In this document: in pieces, positions 8,423 to 17,510 of the stretch
How positions within the stretch are numbered: position 1 is the stretch's first letter
Layout of the letters: the number at the start of each line of letters is the position of its first letter
Assembly (NCBI RefSeq): GCF_023347275.1
Contig: NZ_CP094468.1
Span: forward strand, 682,001-746,000
Direction of reading: 5' to 3'
DNA from: Faecalibacterium sp. I3-3-89
GTDB lineage: Bacteria; Bacillota; Clostridia; Oscillospirales; Ruminococcaceae
DNA: 64,000 bases
The notes under the pieces: model-generated
Seen by the model: the letters and a program-made list of their open reading frames with translations, nothing else
What the model was told of the DNA's origin: nothing
The model's database searches: none
Program-made: the position numbers and the translations under genes

Positions 8423-9898
8423 ATGAACGATTTGACTTTACAAAAAGCCCGTGCCTACGAGGCCGAGCACGGCGCAGCCATTTCCCCGGCGGAACGCCCT
8501 GCCTACCACCTGACCCCCTATGTGGGCTGGCTGAACGACCCCAACGGCTTCTCCTACTATAAGGGGCAGTACCATCAGTTCTATCAGTACAATCCCTACG
8601 ATGTGCGGTGGGCGCCCATGCACTGGGGTCACGCCGTCAGCACCGACCTGCTGCACTGGGAGTATCTGCCCTGTGCGCTTGCCCCGGATTCCCCGGCGGA
8701 CAACGGCCCCGGCTGCTTCTCCGGCTCTGCCACCGAGATGGACGATGGCAAGCAGCTGCTGATGTACACCAGCGTGGTGGCAGAAAAGCAGCCCAATGGG
8801 GAGATGCGGGACATCCAGACCCAGAGCATTGCCATCGGTGATGGTCTCGACTACCAAAAGCCTGCCTGCAACCCCGTCCTGACCCAGAAAGACCTGCCGG
8901 AAGGCTTCAGCAAGTTCGACTTCCGGGACCCCAAGATCTGGCGTGAGGCCGACGGCACCTACTCCGCCGTCACTGTCTGCCTCGCCGATGACGGCAGCGG
9001 CGCAGCAGCACTGTTCCAGAGCAAGGACGGCTTCGACTGGCACTTTGTCACGGTGCTGGAACGCTGCAACAATCAGTACGGCAAAATGTGGGAGTGCCCG
9101 GACTTCTTCCCGCTGGACGGCAAGCAGATTTTGATGCTCGGCCCCATGGAGATGCTGCCCAAGGGCGAGTTCCACAACGGCCACAACGTGATTGCCTTCA
9201 TCGGCAGCTACGACGAAGCCAGCCACACCTTCACCAAGGAAAACGTGCAGCTGATGGACGGCGGCATCGACTTCTACGCCACTCAGACCACCCTTGCCCC
9301 GGATGGCCGCCGCATCATGACCGCATGGCTGCAGACATGGTCGGACACCGAGGATAAGCCCCGGGGCTGCAAGTGGTTCGGGCAGACCATCTGCCCGCGC
9401 GAACTGCACATCAAGGATGGGCGCATTATTCAGACCCCGGTGCGGGAGCTGGATGCCGTCCACGGTAAGCGCACGCTGCATGAGAATGTGACCGTGCAGA
9501 GCGAAACCGCTTTGGAGGGCATCAAGGGCCGTGTGGCCGACCTGACCGTCACGGTGCAGCCCGGCGAATACCGCTCCTTCACCCTGAAGCTGGCCGCCGA
9601 TGCAGACCATCACACCAGCCTGACCTACGACCCCTACACCTCCGAGCTGACGCTGGATCGCAGCTATGCCGGTTCCCGTGCCGACATCGTGCACCGCCGC
9701 AGCTGCAAGGTCCGCAGCCAGAACGGTGCGCTCAAACTCCGTATCCTGCTGGACAAAAACAGCATCGAAGTTTTTGTCAACGACGGCGAGCAGACCATGA
9801 CCGCATGGATCTACACGCCCCAGTCTGCCGACGGCATCACCTTTGCTGCCGATGGCAAAGCAACTGTTACGGCAGAACAGTTTGAGCTGAATCTGTAA
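8423..9898 (+). CDS. sacA: GH32 sucrose-6-phosphate hydrolase / beta-fructofuranosidase
   Basis: 491 residues, no signal peptide, hence intracellular. GH32 catalytic motifs are intact: WLNDPNG with nucleophile Asp39, FRDPKIW (transition-state stabiliser) and WECPDFF (acid/base Glu), followed by the C-terminal beta-sandwich containing NSIEVFVNDGEQTMTAW. The ATG at 8423 is preceded by TTGGAGGATTCC. It is the last gene of the transporter operon, 24 bases after the binding protein, and is followed by a strong terminator. Uptake by ABC transporter rather than PTS means unphosphorylated sucrose or short fructans are the likely substrate, whatever the family name. Confidence 0.92.
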   Translation: MNDLTLQKARAYEAEHGAAISPAERPAYHLTPYVGWLNDPNGFSYYKGQYHQFYQYNPYDVRWAPMHWGHAVSTDLLHWEYLPCALAPDSPADNGPGCFSGSATEMDDGKQLLMYTSVVAEKQPNGEMRDIQTQSIAIGDGLDYQKPACNPVLTQKDLPEGFSKFDFRDPKIWREADGTYSAVTVCLADDGSGAAALFQSKDGFDWHFVTVLERCNNQYGKMWECPDFFPLDGKQILMLGPMEMLPKGEFHNGHNVIAFIGSYDEASHTFTKENVQLMDGGIDFYATQTTLAPDGRRIMTAWLQTWSDTEDKPRGCKWFGQTICPRELHIKDGRIIQTPVRELDAVHGKRTLHENVTVQSETALEGIKGRVADLTVTVQPGEYRSFTLKLAADADHHTSLTYDPYTSELTLDRSYAGSRADIVHRRSCKVRSQNGALKLRILLDKNSIEVFVNDGEQTMTAWIYTPQSADGITFAADGKATVTAEQFELNL

Positions 9899-9930
9899 CC
9901 TGATATTCCCTTCATTTCTCCTTCATCAAT

Positions 9931-9977
9931 ACAGCCCCGTTCTGGATTCCTTCACCAGAACGGGGCTGTGCTTTTTG
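9931..9977 (+). terminator. Intrinsic terminator after the GH32 gene
   Basis: 15-bp perfect arms (9931-9945 and 9955-9969, starting ACAGCCCCGTTC) are followed by GCTTTTTG. Confidence 0.9.
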
Positions 9978-10033
9978 TATCGGTTCTATGCGCTCTGTTT
10001 TGATGACGGAGCTTTTTGTTGGGGCGATTCAGC

Positions 10034-12295
10034 TCACTTGCCCAGATGCCATATGTCGCGGTCATACTCGGCGATGGTGCGGTCGGAGGAGAACATCCCC
10101 GCTTTGGCAATGTTCACCAGACACTTGCGCCGCCAGCCCATGGGGTCGCAGGCGTAATCGCTGAGGGCCTGCCCCTTCCGCACGACGTAGGCGTTGAAGT
10201 CCGGCAGGGTCTGGAACCAGTCCTTGTGGATCAGCTCGTCGTGGAGGCGGGTCAGGTTTTCGGCGTGACCGGCAGCCAGCATCTCGGGGCCGGTCAGGAA
10301 GTCGATGGCCCGGCGGATGTTGGCATCGCCCTCCACCCACTGGGCCGGGTCGTAATCGCCCACGGCATAGCGGTGGATGACCTGATCGGAGGTCTGGCCG
10401 AAGATATAGATGTTTTCATCGCCCACCTGCTGGCTGATCTCCACGTTGGCACCGTCCATGGTGCCCAGCGTCAGCGCACCGTTCAGCATGAACTTCATGT
10501 TGCCGGTGCCGGAGGCCTCCTTGGAGGCAAGGCTGATCTGCTCGGACAGGTCACAGGCCGGGATGAGCTTTTCGGCGGCGGTGACGTTGTAATTCTCCAC
10601 AAAGACCACCTGCAGCCACTTGGACACCTCCGGGTCGGCGGCGATGACCTTGGAAAGGGTCAGCAGGGCGTGGATGATGTCCTTGGCAATGGTGTAGGCC
10701 GGAGCGGCTTTGGCTCCGAAGATGCTCACCAGCGGGACAGCAGGCAGGTGCCCGGCCTTGATCTCGTAGTACTGGTGGATGAGGTACAGCAGGTTCAGCT
10801 GCTGACGCTTGTACTCATGCAGGCGCTTGGACTGAATATCAAACAGGGCAGAGGAGTTCACCTGCACCTTCTGGGTGCGCAGCAGCCAGTCCGCCAGAGC
10901 TTCCTTGTTGGCCTTCTTCACGGCGGTCAGCTCGCCGAGCACGGTCTCGTCGTCGGCAAAGGCCAGCAACTTTTCCAGTTCAGCTGCGTCCTTGCGGAAA
11001 CCGGAGCCGATGCGCTGTTCCAGCACAGCGGTCAGGCGGGGGTCGCATTCCAGCAGCCAGCGGCGGAAGGTGATGCCGTTGGTCTTGTTGTTGAACTTTT
11101 CCGGGTACAGCTCGTAGAAGCTGTGCAGCTCGGAATTTTTCAGGATCTCGGTGTGGAGCGCCGCCACGCCGTTGGTGGAGTGGGTGAAATGGATGTCCAT
11201 GTGGGCCATATGCACCCGGTCGTCCTTGTCGATGATGGCAAGGCTCTCGTCCTTGGTGCGGGTGCGGGCCAGAGCATCCAGCTTTTCGATAATGGGCATC
11301 AGCTGGGGCACAACGGCATCCAGATAGGCGCGGGGCCACTTTTCCAGCGCCTCGGCCAGAATGGTGTGGTTGGTGTAGGCGCAGGTCTTGGTGACGATCG
11401 CCACGGCCTCCTCAAACTCGATGCCCTTCTCGCCCAGCAGCCGGATCAGCTCCGGGATGACCATGCTGGGATGGGTGTCGTTGATCTGGATGGCGGCGTA
11501 GTCGGCCAGATCATGATAGCTGCAGCCCCGGGCGGCGCACTCGGCCAGAATGAGCTGGGCACCGGCGGAGACCATCAGGTACTGCTGGTACACCCGCAGA
11601 CGGCGGCCTGCCTCGTCGGAGTCGTCCGGGTAGAGGAAGAGGGTCAGGTTCTTGTCGATGGCGGTCTTGTCGAACGCGATGCCGTCGTGGACGATGCTCT
11701 CGTCGATGGTGTCCAGATCGAACAGGTTCAGGGTGTTGGTGCGGCCCTCGTAGCCGGTGACGGCCAGCTTGTACAGCCGGGCAGTGTACTCTTTGCCCGC
11801 CAGCTCCACCGGATAGGTGACGTCGGTCTTTTCGGCCCAGCTGTGGGCGGTCAGCCACGGGTCGGGCTTTTCGTTCTGGACGCCGTCCTCAAAGGACTGG
11901 TGGAACAGGCCGAAGTGATACCGCAGGCCCACGCCGTCGCCGGGCAGGCCCAGCGTTGCGAGCGAGTCCAGAAAACAGGCCGCCAGACGGCCCAGACCGC
12001 CGTTGCCCAGAGAAGGTTCCGGCTCCACCTCTTCGATGTCCGACAGGCGCTTTCCGGCAGCAGCCAGTGCATCGCGGGCTTCCTCGTACAGCCCCAGATT
12101 GATGAGGTTGTTGGACAGCAGCTTGCCGATGAGAAATTCGGCACTGATATAGTACAGCTTGCGGCCGGTGACGGGCTGCACACGGTCTGCGCTCTTCTGC
12201 CGGACAAGCTCCAGCAGAGCGAGGTACAGCTCCTGATCCGTGCAGTCGGCCAGCGGCTTGCCCGTGAGATTCTGTAAGGTCTCGGTGAAGTTCAT
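10034..12295 (-). CDS. glgP: Glycogen/maltodextrin phosphorylase (GT35)
   Basis: 753 residues; phosphorolysis of alpha-1,4-glucans to glucose 1-phosphate with pyridoxal phosphate. The PLP-lysine region is intact ([16 protein letters not shown]), as are [16 protein letters not shown] near residues 100-115 and the [15 protein letters not shown] segment. The ATG at 12295 is chosen because AAAGGAGGATCC precedes it; the frame continues upstream without family similarity. Length is short for the family, as in bacterial maltodextrin phosphorylases. It lies beside the malQ remnant, its usual functional partner, and could use glucans made by the amylosucrase at the window start. Confidence 0.93.
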   Translation of the reverse strand: MNFTETLQNLTGKPLADCTDQELYLALLELVRQKSADRVQPVTGRKLYYISAEFLIGKLLSNNLINLGLYEEARDALAAAGKRLSDIEEVEPEPSLGNGGLGRLAACFLDSLATLGLPGDGVGLRYHFGLFHQSFEDGVQNEKPDPWLTAHSWAEKTDVTYPVELAGKEYTARLYKLAVTGYEGRTNTLNLFDLDTIDESIVHDGIAFDKTAIDKNLTLFLYPDDSDEAGRRLRVYQQYLMVSAGAQLILAECAARGCSYHDLADYAAIQINDTHPSMVIPELIRLLGEKGIEFEEAVAIVTKTCAYTNHTILAEALEKWPRAYLDAVVPQLMPIIEKLDALARTRTKDESLAIIDKDDRVHMAHMDIHFTHSTNGVAALHTEILKNSELHSFYELYPEKFNNKTNGITFRRWLLECDPRLTAVLEQRIGSGFRKDAAELEKLLAFADDETVLGELTAVKKANKEALADWLLRTQKVQVNSSALFDIQSKRLHEYKRQQLNLLYLIHQYYEIKAGHLPAVPLVSIFGAKAAPAYTIAKDIIHALLTLSKVIAADPEVSKWLQVVFVENYNVTAAEKLIPACDLSEQISLASKEASGTGNMKFMLNGALTLGTMDGANVEISQQVGDENIYIFGQTSDQVIHRYAVGDYDPAQWVEGDANIRRAIDFLTGPEMLAAGHAENLTRLHDELIHKDWFQTLPDFNAYVVRKGQALSDYACDPMGWRRKCLVNIAKAGMFSSDRTIAEYDRDIWHLGK

Positions 12296-12456
12296 AAATG
12301 GATCCTCCTTTGCTACGGAAAACAGGTTTGACATCTGCAATTCAAGATATACCACATAAAACGATCAAAATCTTGCCTTAAAAGTGCAGACTATGGTACA
12401 ATTTCGTTTTTACGCCCGGCACCCTCCACGCCCTGCGGCAGACGGAGGGACAGTCC

Positions 12457-13056
12457 ATGGAATACGAGAATCTTATTTTTGAGCTGGAGCTTCTGGGTGG
12501 TGCGGAGGACCTTTGCGCCGAGAAATATCTGCTTCCGCTCCAGAGCGGGCGGCTGTCGCTGCCTGCCCGTCTGACCCCAAACGATTTGTGTTATCTTCAG
12601 GCTGCCGCCTGTCTGCGGGAGGTGGAGGAGGCCAACCGCTCGAAGCTCCCCGGCTATGAACTGCTGGTCAAGGGGGCGCTGCTGCGCTTTTTGGCCCTGC
12701 TCATTGCACAGGGAAAACAGCAGCTCCCCGCAGAGACCGCCGACACCCAGCGGCTGAAAGCCGTCCTGCAATGGCTCTCGGCCCATTATGCCGAGGCGCT
12801 TCGGGTCGCCGATGCTGCCGGGGTCTGCTCCTTCAGCGCCAGCCACTTCATGCGATGGTTCCGGCAGATGACGGGGCAGAGCTTCATCGCCTTTCTGAAC
12901 GAATACCGCCTGAACGCCGCCGCCGAAGCGCTCCAGACTACGGATGAGACCATCCTGACCATCGCCTCCCGGTGCGGGTTTGAAACTCTCTCCTATTTCA
13001 ACCGGGCCTTCAAGGCACACTTCGGCATGACGCCGCGGGAATACCGGAAAAAATAG
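12457..13056 (+). CDS. AraC-family regulator, short form lacking most of the N-terminal cupin
   Basis: 199 residues. The C-terminal ~100 residues are a complete AraC double helix-turn-helix (VADAAGVCSFSASHFMRWFR ... ILTIASRCGFETLSYFNRAF ... FGMTPREYRKK). The preceding ~95 residues resemble the linker after an AraC cupin. The cupin itself is nearly absent: in frame upstream of the ATG only FTPGTLHALRQ-like codons remain (12409-12456) before a stop at 12379. An RBS-like GGAGGG stands ahead of the ATG, so a shortened protein may still be made. Either a truncated gene or a ligand-blind regulator; it faces away from glgP and reads toward the malQ remnant. Confidence 0.7.
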   Translation: MEYENLIFELELLGGAEDLCAEKYLLPLQSGRLSLPARLTPNDLCYLQAAACLREVEEANRSKLPGYELLVKGALLRFLALLIAQGKQQLPAETADTQRLKAVLQWLSAHYAEALRVADAAGVCSFSASHFMRWFRQMTGQSFIAFLNEYRLNAAAEALQTTDETILTIASRCGFETLSYFNRAFKAHFGMTPREYRKK

Positions 13057-13072
13057 GAGAGGGCAGCATCCT

Positions 13073-13170
13073 TGCCCTCTCAACTTCGCTGCGCTCAGCA
13101 GCTCTCCCAAAGGGAGAGCCTCTGGCGAAACCAGAAACTTTGCAGGAAATGCCAAGGCCTCTCCCTTTGG
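13073..13170. repeat. Intergenic repeat copy R1, fused to the malQ remnant
   Basis: Contains the pattern CAGCTCTCCC-N3-GGGAGAGCCTCTGGCG and later GCCAAGGCCTCTCC, shared with the copy at 37301-37400 and, on the other strand, with 57579-57712. The right end stops abruptly where malQ coding sequence begins (about 13171). Confidence 0.75.
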
Positions 13171-13973
13171 ACAAGGAGAATCTCCCCACAGCAGTGGCGG
13201 GTGTCCCCCCGGATGGCTTTTCGCCCACCGGCCAGCTCTGGGGCAACCCGCTCTACCGCTGGGAAGCGCACCGCGAGACCGGCTACCAGTGGTGGATCAC
13301 CCGCTTGTGGTACTGCTTCGAGCTGTACGACGTGGTTCGCATCGACCACTTCCGCGGCTTCGACGAGTATTTCTCCATCCCCTACGGCAGCGAGACCGCC
13401 GCGCCGGGCCACTGGGAGAAAGGCCCCGGTATCGAGCTGTTCCGCGCTGTGGAGCAGGCACTGGGCAAGCGGAACATCATCGCGGAAGACCTTGGCTACA
13501 TGAGCGACACCGTGCGTCAGCTGGTGCGGGACAGCGGCTTCCCCGGCATGAAGGTGCTGGAATTTGCTTTTGACTCCCGGGATACCGGCAGTGCCAGCGA
13601 CTATCTGCCCCACAACTACTCTGTGAACAGTGTGGCCTATACCGGAACCCACGACAACGAAACGCTGGTATCGTGGTACAAGACCATCACTGCCGCCGAG
13701 CGTACCATGGTGCGGGACTATCTGTACGACTACGCCACCCAAGAGGAGCAGCTCTATAAAAGCATGATCGCACTGATCCTGCGCAGCGCAGCGGCGACCT
13801 GCATCATCCCCATGCAGGACTGGCTGGGGCTGGACAACTCCGCCCGCATCAATCAGCCCTCCACCGTGGGCCAGAACTGGTGCTGGCGGCTGAAAAAGAC
13901 CCAGCTGACCAAGAAGCTCCAAAAGGAGATCGGCCAGATGACCACCCGCTACGGGCGGAAGAACTGGGCCTGA
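13140..13973 (+). pseudogene. malQ: 4-alpha-glucanotransferase, 5' half deleted
   Basis: From DKENLPTAVAGVPPDGF onward this is the C-terminal half of a GH77 amylomaltase (about 270 of roughly 500 residues). All three catalytic acids remain: VRIDHFRGF, IIAEDLG and GTHDNET, and the C terminus (INQPSTVGQNWCWRL) is normal. The N-terminal half of the barrel is missing and the first nine codons of the open frame come from repeat R1. No convincing ribosome binding site is seen. A functional protein is therefore unlikely unless a second intact copy exists elsewhere. Deletion probably occurred at the repeat. Confidence 0.85.
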
Positions 13974-14009
13974 CCGCAAATGCGGCCCATAACTGCATAA
14001 GCATGACAA

Positions 14010-14052
14010 CGCCCCCGCTTCGGATGTTCTCCGAGGCGGGGGCGCTTTTTCG
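14010..14052 (+). terminator. Intrinsic terminator after the malQ remnant
   Basis: GC-rich arms CGCCCCCGCTTCGG and CCGAGGCGGGGGCG with a 7-base loop, followed by CTTTTTCG. Confidence 0.85.
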
Positions 14053-14059
14053 TATGGGG

Positions 14060-14166
14060 TCATTCTACCGATGCAAGAATAGAACGCATTTCTTCTGTTA
14101 TGTGCTGGAGGTCTGTGCAGAGCTGTGCGATTTCCAAGGCGGGCACAGATGGATTACGCAAGCCAC
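14060..14166 (-). pseudogene. Possible C-terminal gene fragment at the edge of the mobile element
   Basis: On the minus strand a 35-codon open stretch, bounded upstream by a TAG, ends with coding-like sequence (PALEIAQLCTDLQHITEEMR, then a short tail and TGA at 14060). It has no start codon with an RBS and no recognised family. It may be the 3' end of a gene destroyed by insertion of the neighbouring element. Support is weak. Confidence 0.3.
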
Positions 14167-14172
14167 GCTGCT

Positions 14173-14197
14173 AAAAACAGCCCACTGGGCTGTTTTT
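14173..14197. terminator. Short hairpin with T-run, left flank of the mobile element
   Basis: AAAAACAGCCCA and TGGGCTGTTTTT form a symmetric stem that could terminate transcription in either direction. The rest of 14198-14270 shows only a tRNA T-arm-like string (TTCGAATCCCCCCGCC, 14229-14244) and no gene. Confidence 0.6.
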
Positions 14198-14270
14198 GCG
14201 CTGTCTTCTGCGACAGCGCCGCAGCTGTTCGAATCCCCCCGCCAGTGTGAGTCTGACATTTATGCAAAAG

Positions 14271-14306
14271 AAAACCGCCAGTGTATTTCTACACCAGCGG
14301 TTTTTT
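14271..14306 (-). terminator. Intrinsic terminator of the recombinase operon
   Basis: AAAACCGCCAGTGTA pairs with TACACCAGCGGTTTT across a 4-6 base loop, with T-runs on both strands. It starts immediately after the recombinase stop codon region. Confidence 0.75.
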
Positions 14307-15784
14307 CATGGAGCGAAGCAACCTAAATCCGAACCATTGCCCTCTGGGGCATCTTTGGCAGCAATCTCATCGAACGTGATGGTTTTTGTGCCGTCTTTGT
14401 AGTTGAATGTAATCAAAACTTTTTCATCATAGAGATAAACAGCATTCACGAACGTATTGATAAGCGTTTCCCGGTGGCTTTTCACGTTCGGGTCGAGTTT
14501 GCGGAAGTTGGTGAGCCAAAATTTCACAAAATCTGCGCTGACTTTCGGTTTCGCCAGCTTTTCTTCCGCGATGCGGATTTCCAACTCTTTCTGCTGAGCC
14601 TCCAACTTTTCCAAGCGTCCTTTGGTCGAGCTGGTCAGTACACCTGCCTGAATCGCATTTAACAGATTCTCGATGCCGTTCTCTATATCCTTCATCTGCT
14701 TTTCCAGCAGGGGCAGCACCGTGTTCTCCTGTTCCTGAAGAATCATCACCGCATCCACGATGGACTGGATACTGTCATCGTCACGAATCATCTTCATGGT
14801 TTCGTTGACTACCAGATCTTCCAGCCACTCTTTGCGGACGGTCTTTTTCTTGCAGGTCTTGGTGCGCTTGGCATTAGCACATTTATAATAATGGTGGACG
14901 TTCTTATTTCGACTCGTTCCGCACTCGCCGAACATCATCGCTCCACACATTCCACAGAACAGCTTGGTCGTCAGCAAATAATCGTCCTCCGCTTTGTGCC
15001 GAGCCGGAGCGCGGCGGTTCTTGGCGATTTTATCCTGTACACTGTCGAACAGTTCTTTCTCAATGATAACCGGGATGCTGTCCGGCATCACAATGTCCTT
15101 AAAACGGTTCTCGCCGATATAACGGCGGTTTGTCAGCAAGGTCTGAATACTGTTATAGGTGAACTTCTGATTGCGGTTGGTGGTCACGCCACTGTCGTTC
15201 AGCCAGTTCATCAGCTCTTTCATGGTTGCACCATCGTTGTAACGCTGAAAGACTTCTACCACAAAGGGAGCTTTCAAAGGGTCAATCTGGAAGAACTTTT
15301 CCTCGTCTACCGTATAGCCAATGGGAATCGTGCCGCCGTTGTACTTACCCTTCAGAACATTCTCGGTCATGCCGCGCACGACCTTTTCAGAAAGTTCTGC
15401 GGAATAGTACTCAGCCATGCCGGTGAGCATACTTTTGACCATAATACCTGCTGGGCCTTCTGAAATCGGCTCGGTGGCCGATACCAACTTGACGTGGTTC
15501 CGCTCCAACTGATACTCGTAGTGTGCCGAATCATAGCGGTTTCGGGCAAAGCGGTCAAGTTTCCAGACCAGCACAATGTCAAACAGCCGCTTTTCGCTGT
15601 CCTTTATCATCTGCTGGAACTCCGGACGATTGTCAGTTTTAGCGGAAAGGGCGCGGTCGATGTAGTGCTTGACGATGGTGATGCCGTTCTTTTCCGCATA
15701 GGCCGTGCATTCACGAATTTGGCCTTCAATGGATTCTTCGCGTTGGTTGTCGCTGGAATAGCGAGCATAAATCACGGCGGTCAT
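14306..15784 (-). CDS. Large serine recombinase (site-specific integrase)
   Basis: 492 residues. The resolvase catalytic domain starts VIYARYSSDNQREESI with nucleophile Ser10 and continues to the conserved LVWKLDRFARNR. A recombinase domain (residues ~160-260), a zinc-ribbon (CGMCGAMM ... C ... C, ~residues 282-316) and a coiled-coil-rich C-terminal region follow, the layout of large serine integrases that insert and excise mobile elements. It is 13 bases downstream of the toxin gene and has AAAGGGG before its ATG, so it is in one operon with the toxin-antitoxin pair. Likely the integrase of the element extending to about 25.2 kb. Confidence 0.92.
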   Translation of the reverse strand: MTAVIYARYSSDNQREESIEGQIRECTAYAEKNGITIVKHYIDRALSAKTDNRPEFQQMIKDSEKRLFDIVLVWKLDRFARNRYDSAHYEYQLERNHVKLVSATEPISEGPAGIMVKSMLTGMAEYYSAELSEKVVRGMTENVLKGKYNGGTIPIGYTVDEEKFFQIDPLKAPFVVEVFQRYNDGATMKELMNWLNDSGVTTNRNQKFTYNSIQTLLTNRRYIGENRFKDIVMPDSIPVIIEKELFDSVQDKIAKNRRAPARHKAEDDYLLTTKLFCGMCGAMMFGECGTSRNKNVHHYYKCANAKRTKTCKKKTVRKEWLEDLVVNETMKMIRDDDSIQSIVDAVMILQEQENTVLPLLEKQMKDIENGIENLLNAIQAGVLTSSTKGRLEKLEAQQKELEIRIAEEKLAKPKVSADFVKFWLTNFRKLDPNVKSHRETLINTFVNAVYLYDEKVLITFNYKDGTKTITFDEIAAKDAPEGNGSDLGCFAP

Positions 15785-15797
15785 GCAAACACCCCTT

Positions 15798-16118
15798 TCA
15801 CTTCATTCTCCGCAGGCGGCGGACAAGGTCGGATGCACTGTACAGCACACGCGCCACCGACACAGCATCCTCGCCCACAATGTAGAACACCGAGTAGTTG
15901 TCCACCAGCATCTGCCGCAGCCCTTGGGTGCGCTCCGGCTCGCTTTCCACCAGCGCGCAGCGTTCCGGCAGGATGTTCAGCGATTGGATAGCTTCTGCAA
16001 TGCGGTTATACTGCCCCATGGCCGTGTCAGACTCCAGCAGACGGTCAGCAATGTAGCTGTAAATCTGCTCCATATCACTGAGGGCTGCATGGGAAATTTT
16101 TACGTCATACTGCTTCAT
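15798..16118 (-). CDS. RelE/ParE-type toxin
   Basis: 106 residues with the ParE/RelE layout: KISHAALSDMEQIYSYIADRL at the N terminus, a central RCALVESEPERTQGLRQM segment and the C-terminal NYSVFYIVGEDAVSVARVLYS strands. In this superfamily toxins either cleave ribosome-bound mRNA or poison gyrase; the plasmid-stabilisation-like sequence does not separate the two. Its ATG overlaps the antitoxin stop by four bases (ATGA). It probably stabilises the mobile element. Confidence 0.88.
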   Translation of the reverse strand: MKQYDVKISHAALSDMEQIYSYIADRLLESDTAMGQYNRIAEAIQSLNILPERCALVESEPERTQGLRQMLVDNYSVFYIVGEDAVSVARVLYSASDLVRRLRRMK

Positions 16119-16420
16119 CTGTGCTGTTCCCTGAACTGTGCGAATGCGCTTGCGGCATCCACGGTATCACCGTTCTGAATTTCCTTAATGCCTACCTGCA
16201 GGGCTGCATGAAGCTGATCATCGGTCATGGTGTCAGCATTCAGAGCCGCAGGAGCCTTCGGCAAAGACAGCGAGAAGGGGATGCCGCCAGTCAGGGTGAT
16301 CTGGCGCAGGTACATATCAATGGCGGTTGCCATCGGGATGCCAAGCTGTTTCAGTACATCCTCGGCTTGCTGTTTGACGCTGGGGCTGACCCGGACGTTC
16401 AGCATCATCGATTTTTCCAT
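16115..16420 (-). CDS. RelB/DinJ-family antitoxin
   Basis: 101 residues. The N-terminal MLNVRVSPSVKQQAEDVLKQ and GIPMATAIDMYLRQ form a RelB/DinJ ribbon-helix-helix that dimerises and binds its own operator; the C-terminal part should wrap the toxin. The ATG at 16420 is preferred to an in-frame GTG at 16429 because GAGGTG then sits at normal spacing. It is the first gene of the antitoxin-toxin-recombinase operon, and autorepression by the antitoxin-toxin complex is expected from the family. Confidence 0.88.
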   Translation of the reverse strand: MEKSMMLNVRVSPSVKQQAEDVLKQLGIPMATAIDMYLRQITLTGGIPFSLSLPKAPAALNADTMTDDQLHAALQVGIKEIQNGDTVDAASAFAQFREQHR

Positions 16421-16438
16421 AGTTATCACCTCGAATCC

Positions 16439-16467
16439 ATTGTAATGCTTTTCGCTTTACAAGTCAA
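16439..16467 (-). promoter_or_regulatory. Promoter of the antitoxin-toxin-recombinase operon
   Basis: Minus strand: TTGACT (16467-16462), 17 bases, TACAAT (16444-16439). The predicted start is about 12 nt from the antitoxin ATG, so the leader is very short. The AT-rich stretch 16470-16680 beyond it holds no gene. Confidence 0.7.
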
Positions 16468-16687
16468 CTGAGTGTGCAGCCTCAATCAAAGTTCTCTTAG
16501 TTGCACAATATTTCTTGTGATATATTGGTTAAAGTGCCAAACATTTTCAAGTTGCTATTTTATTTGCAACAAATAAAATATAATTGTCGTATAATTATTA
16601 AATTAACCATATTAGTCCAGCGAGTTAAAACAAATTGGAGTTCTGAAGTTTCGTAGAAGCTAATTATGCTTTAAAGGAGAATCAACT

Positions 16688-17005
16688 ATGAGAACAATGT
16701 TGCTGAAAGAACTAGTGTCCCATGATGTCCTAGAGTTTTGTTATGACATTAGGCATCTCCAAAACTGGAATGCGGATTCTATTTTTGTGTCCGATGATGA
16801 TTTTTATTGTTTGAATCCTTATCTGGAACAAGTTATTCCTGATTTTTCCTATTATGCATCGCAGAAAATAACAACGGAACAATGGGAACAGATTGAAAAG
16901 CTTGCATTGGAAGATGGAAAATTTCGGGATTTTTTCCAAAAAATAAAAGAATGGAAAAGCAAAGATCCTGAAGGAAGTAATAGTTTTTGGATTCATGGAG
17001 TGTAG
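16688..17005 (+). CDS. Hypothetical acidic protein in AT-rich DNA
   Basis: 105 residues, not recognised. It is soluble, acidic and rich in aromatic residues (FCYDIRHLQNWNADS, SNSFWIHGV at the C terminus), with no signal or transmembrane helix. AAAGGAGAATCAACT precedes the ATG. Base composition is far more AT-rich than the flanking chromosome, pointing to recent transfer as cargo of the mobile element. Small acidic proteins of this kind are often immunity or anti-phage accessory proteins, but nothing here proves that. It is followed by two hairpins that would isolate it transcriptionally. Confidence 0.65.
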   Translation: MRTMLLKELVSHDVLEFCYDIRHLQNWNADSIFVSDDDFYCLNPYLEQVIPDFSYYASQKITTEQWEQIEKLALEDGKFRDFFQKIKEWKSKDPEGSNSFWIHGV

Positions 17006-17060
17006 AAAGCCACTATAAAACTTGAGGTGTATCAATATCAACTGAGTGCTCATAAAAAGT

Positions 17061-17114
17061 AAAGCCCCGGATCCAGTTCGAGCATAGATTGCTCTAGATG
17101 GTTCCGGGGTTTAC
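17061..17114 (+). terminator. Terminator-like hairpin after the hypothetical gene
   Basis: AAAGCCCCGGA (17061) pairs with TCCGGGGTTT (17103) around an inner GAGCATAGATTGCTC stem, ending in TTTACA. The T-run is short. Confidence 0.55.
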
Positions 17115-17161
17115 ACACCAATTTTTTAGAGACTTTTTACGGAATCAACTTTTATTCTTGT

Positions 17162-17214
17162 AAACCATCAGCTATTCGACCAAAGTCACCATAAGACGGA
17201 TAGCTGATGGTTTT
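17162..17214. terminator. Bidirectional hairpin between convergent genes
   Basis: AAACCATCAGCTAT and ATAGCTGATGGTTTT form a 14-bp stem separated by about 23 bases. No gene is visible in 17115-17297. Confidence 0.55.
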
Positions 17215-17297
17215 CAACATTTACCGACGGTTTCATTAAAAATAAGGGCAATTGCTTGATTTTTATGGCTATAATTTTCTGATACTATGTTCAACCA

Positions 17298-17510
17298 TTA
17301 TTTATCATTCCAACCTTTTAAGATAGCCCAAAGATTCATGAGAAGGCCGATACCACCTAAAGTACATAGAATGCATCCTCCAATTACTGTAAGCGTAATG
17401 GATTGATTAAATCTGTACCTCAGAATATCAGCATCAGCACAAAGAACAAATACTATACCAACTAAAAAGACTATCGCAGAAAAAGTCACCGTAAAAAAAT
17501 TTTTCATCAT
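17298..17510 (-). CDS. Small two-helix membrane protein
   Basis: 70 residues with two hydrophobic helices (VTFSAIVFLVGIVFVLC and LTVIGGCILCTLGGIGLLM) joined by a short polar loop. Function unknown. Its start overlaps the stop of the upstream gene (ATGA at 17507-17510), which indicates translational coupling and a joint role. AT-rich like its neighbours. Confidence 0.6.
   Translation of the reverse strand: MMKNFFTVTFSAIVFLVGIVFVLCADADILRYRFNQSITLTVIGGCILCTLGGIGLLMNLWAILKGWNDK

Noticed and set aside
10016..12277. 753-codon open frame opposite glgP
   Set aside because: Shadow of glycogen phosphorylase; His/Gly/Val-rich translation with no domain.
14198..14250. Possible tRNA gene or tRNA-derived attachment site
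   Set aside because: Only a T-arm-like string is present; no acceptor, D arm or anticodon arm can be folded. Its orientation is opposite to tRNA-Tyr at 25.6 kb, so the two cannot be simple direct att repeats.
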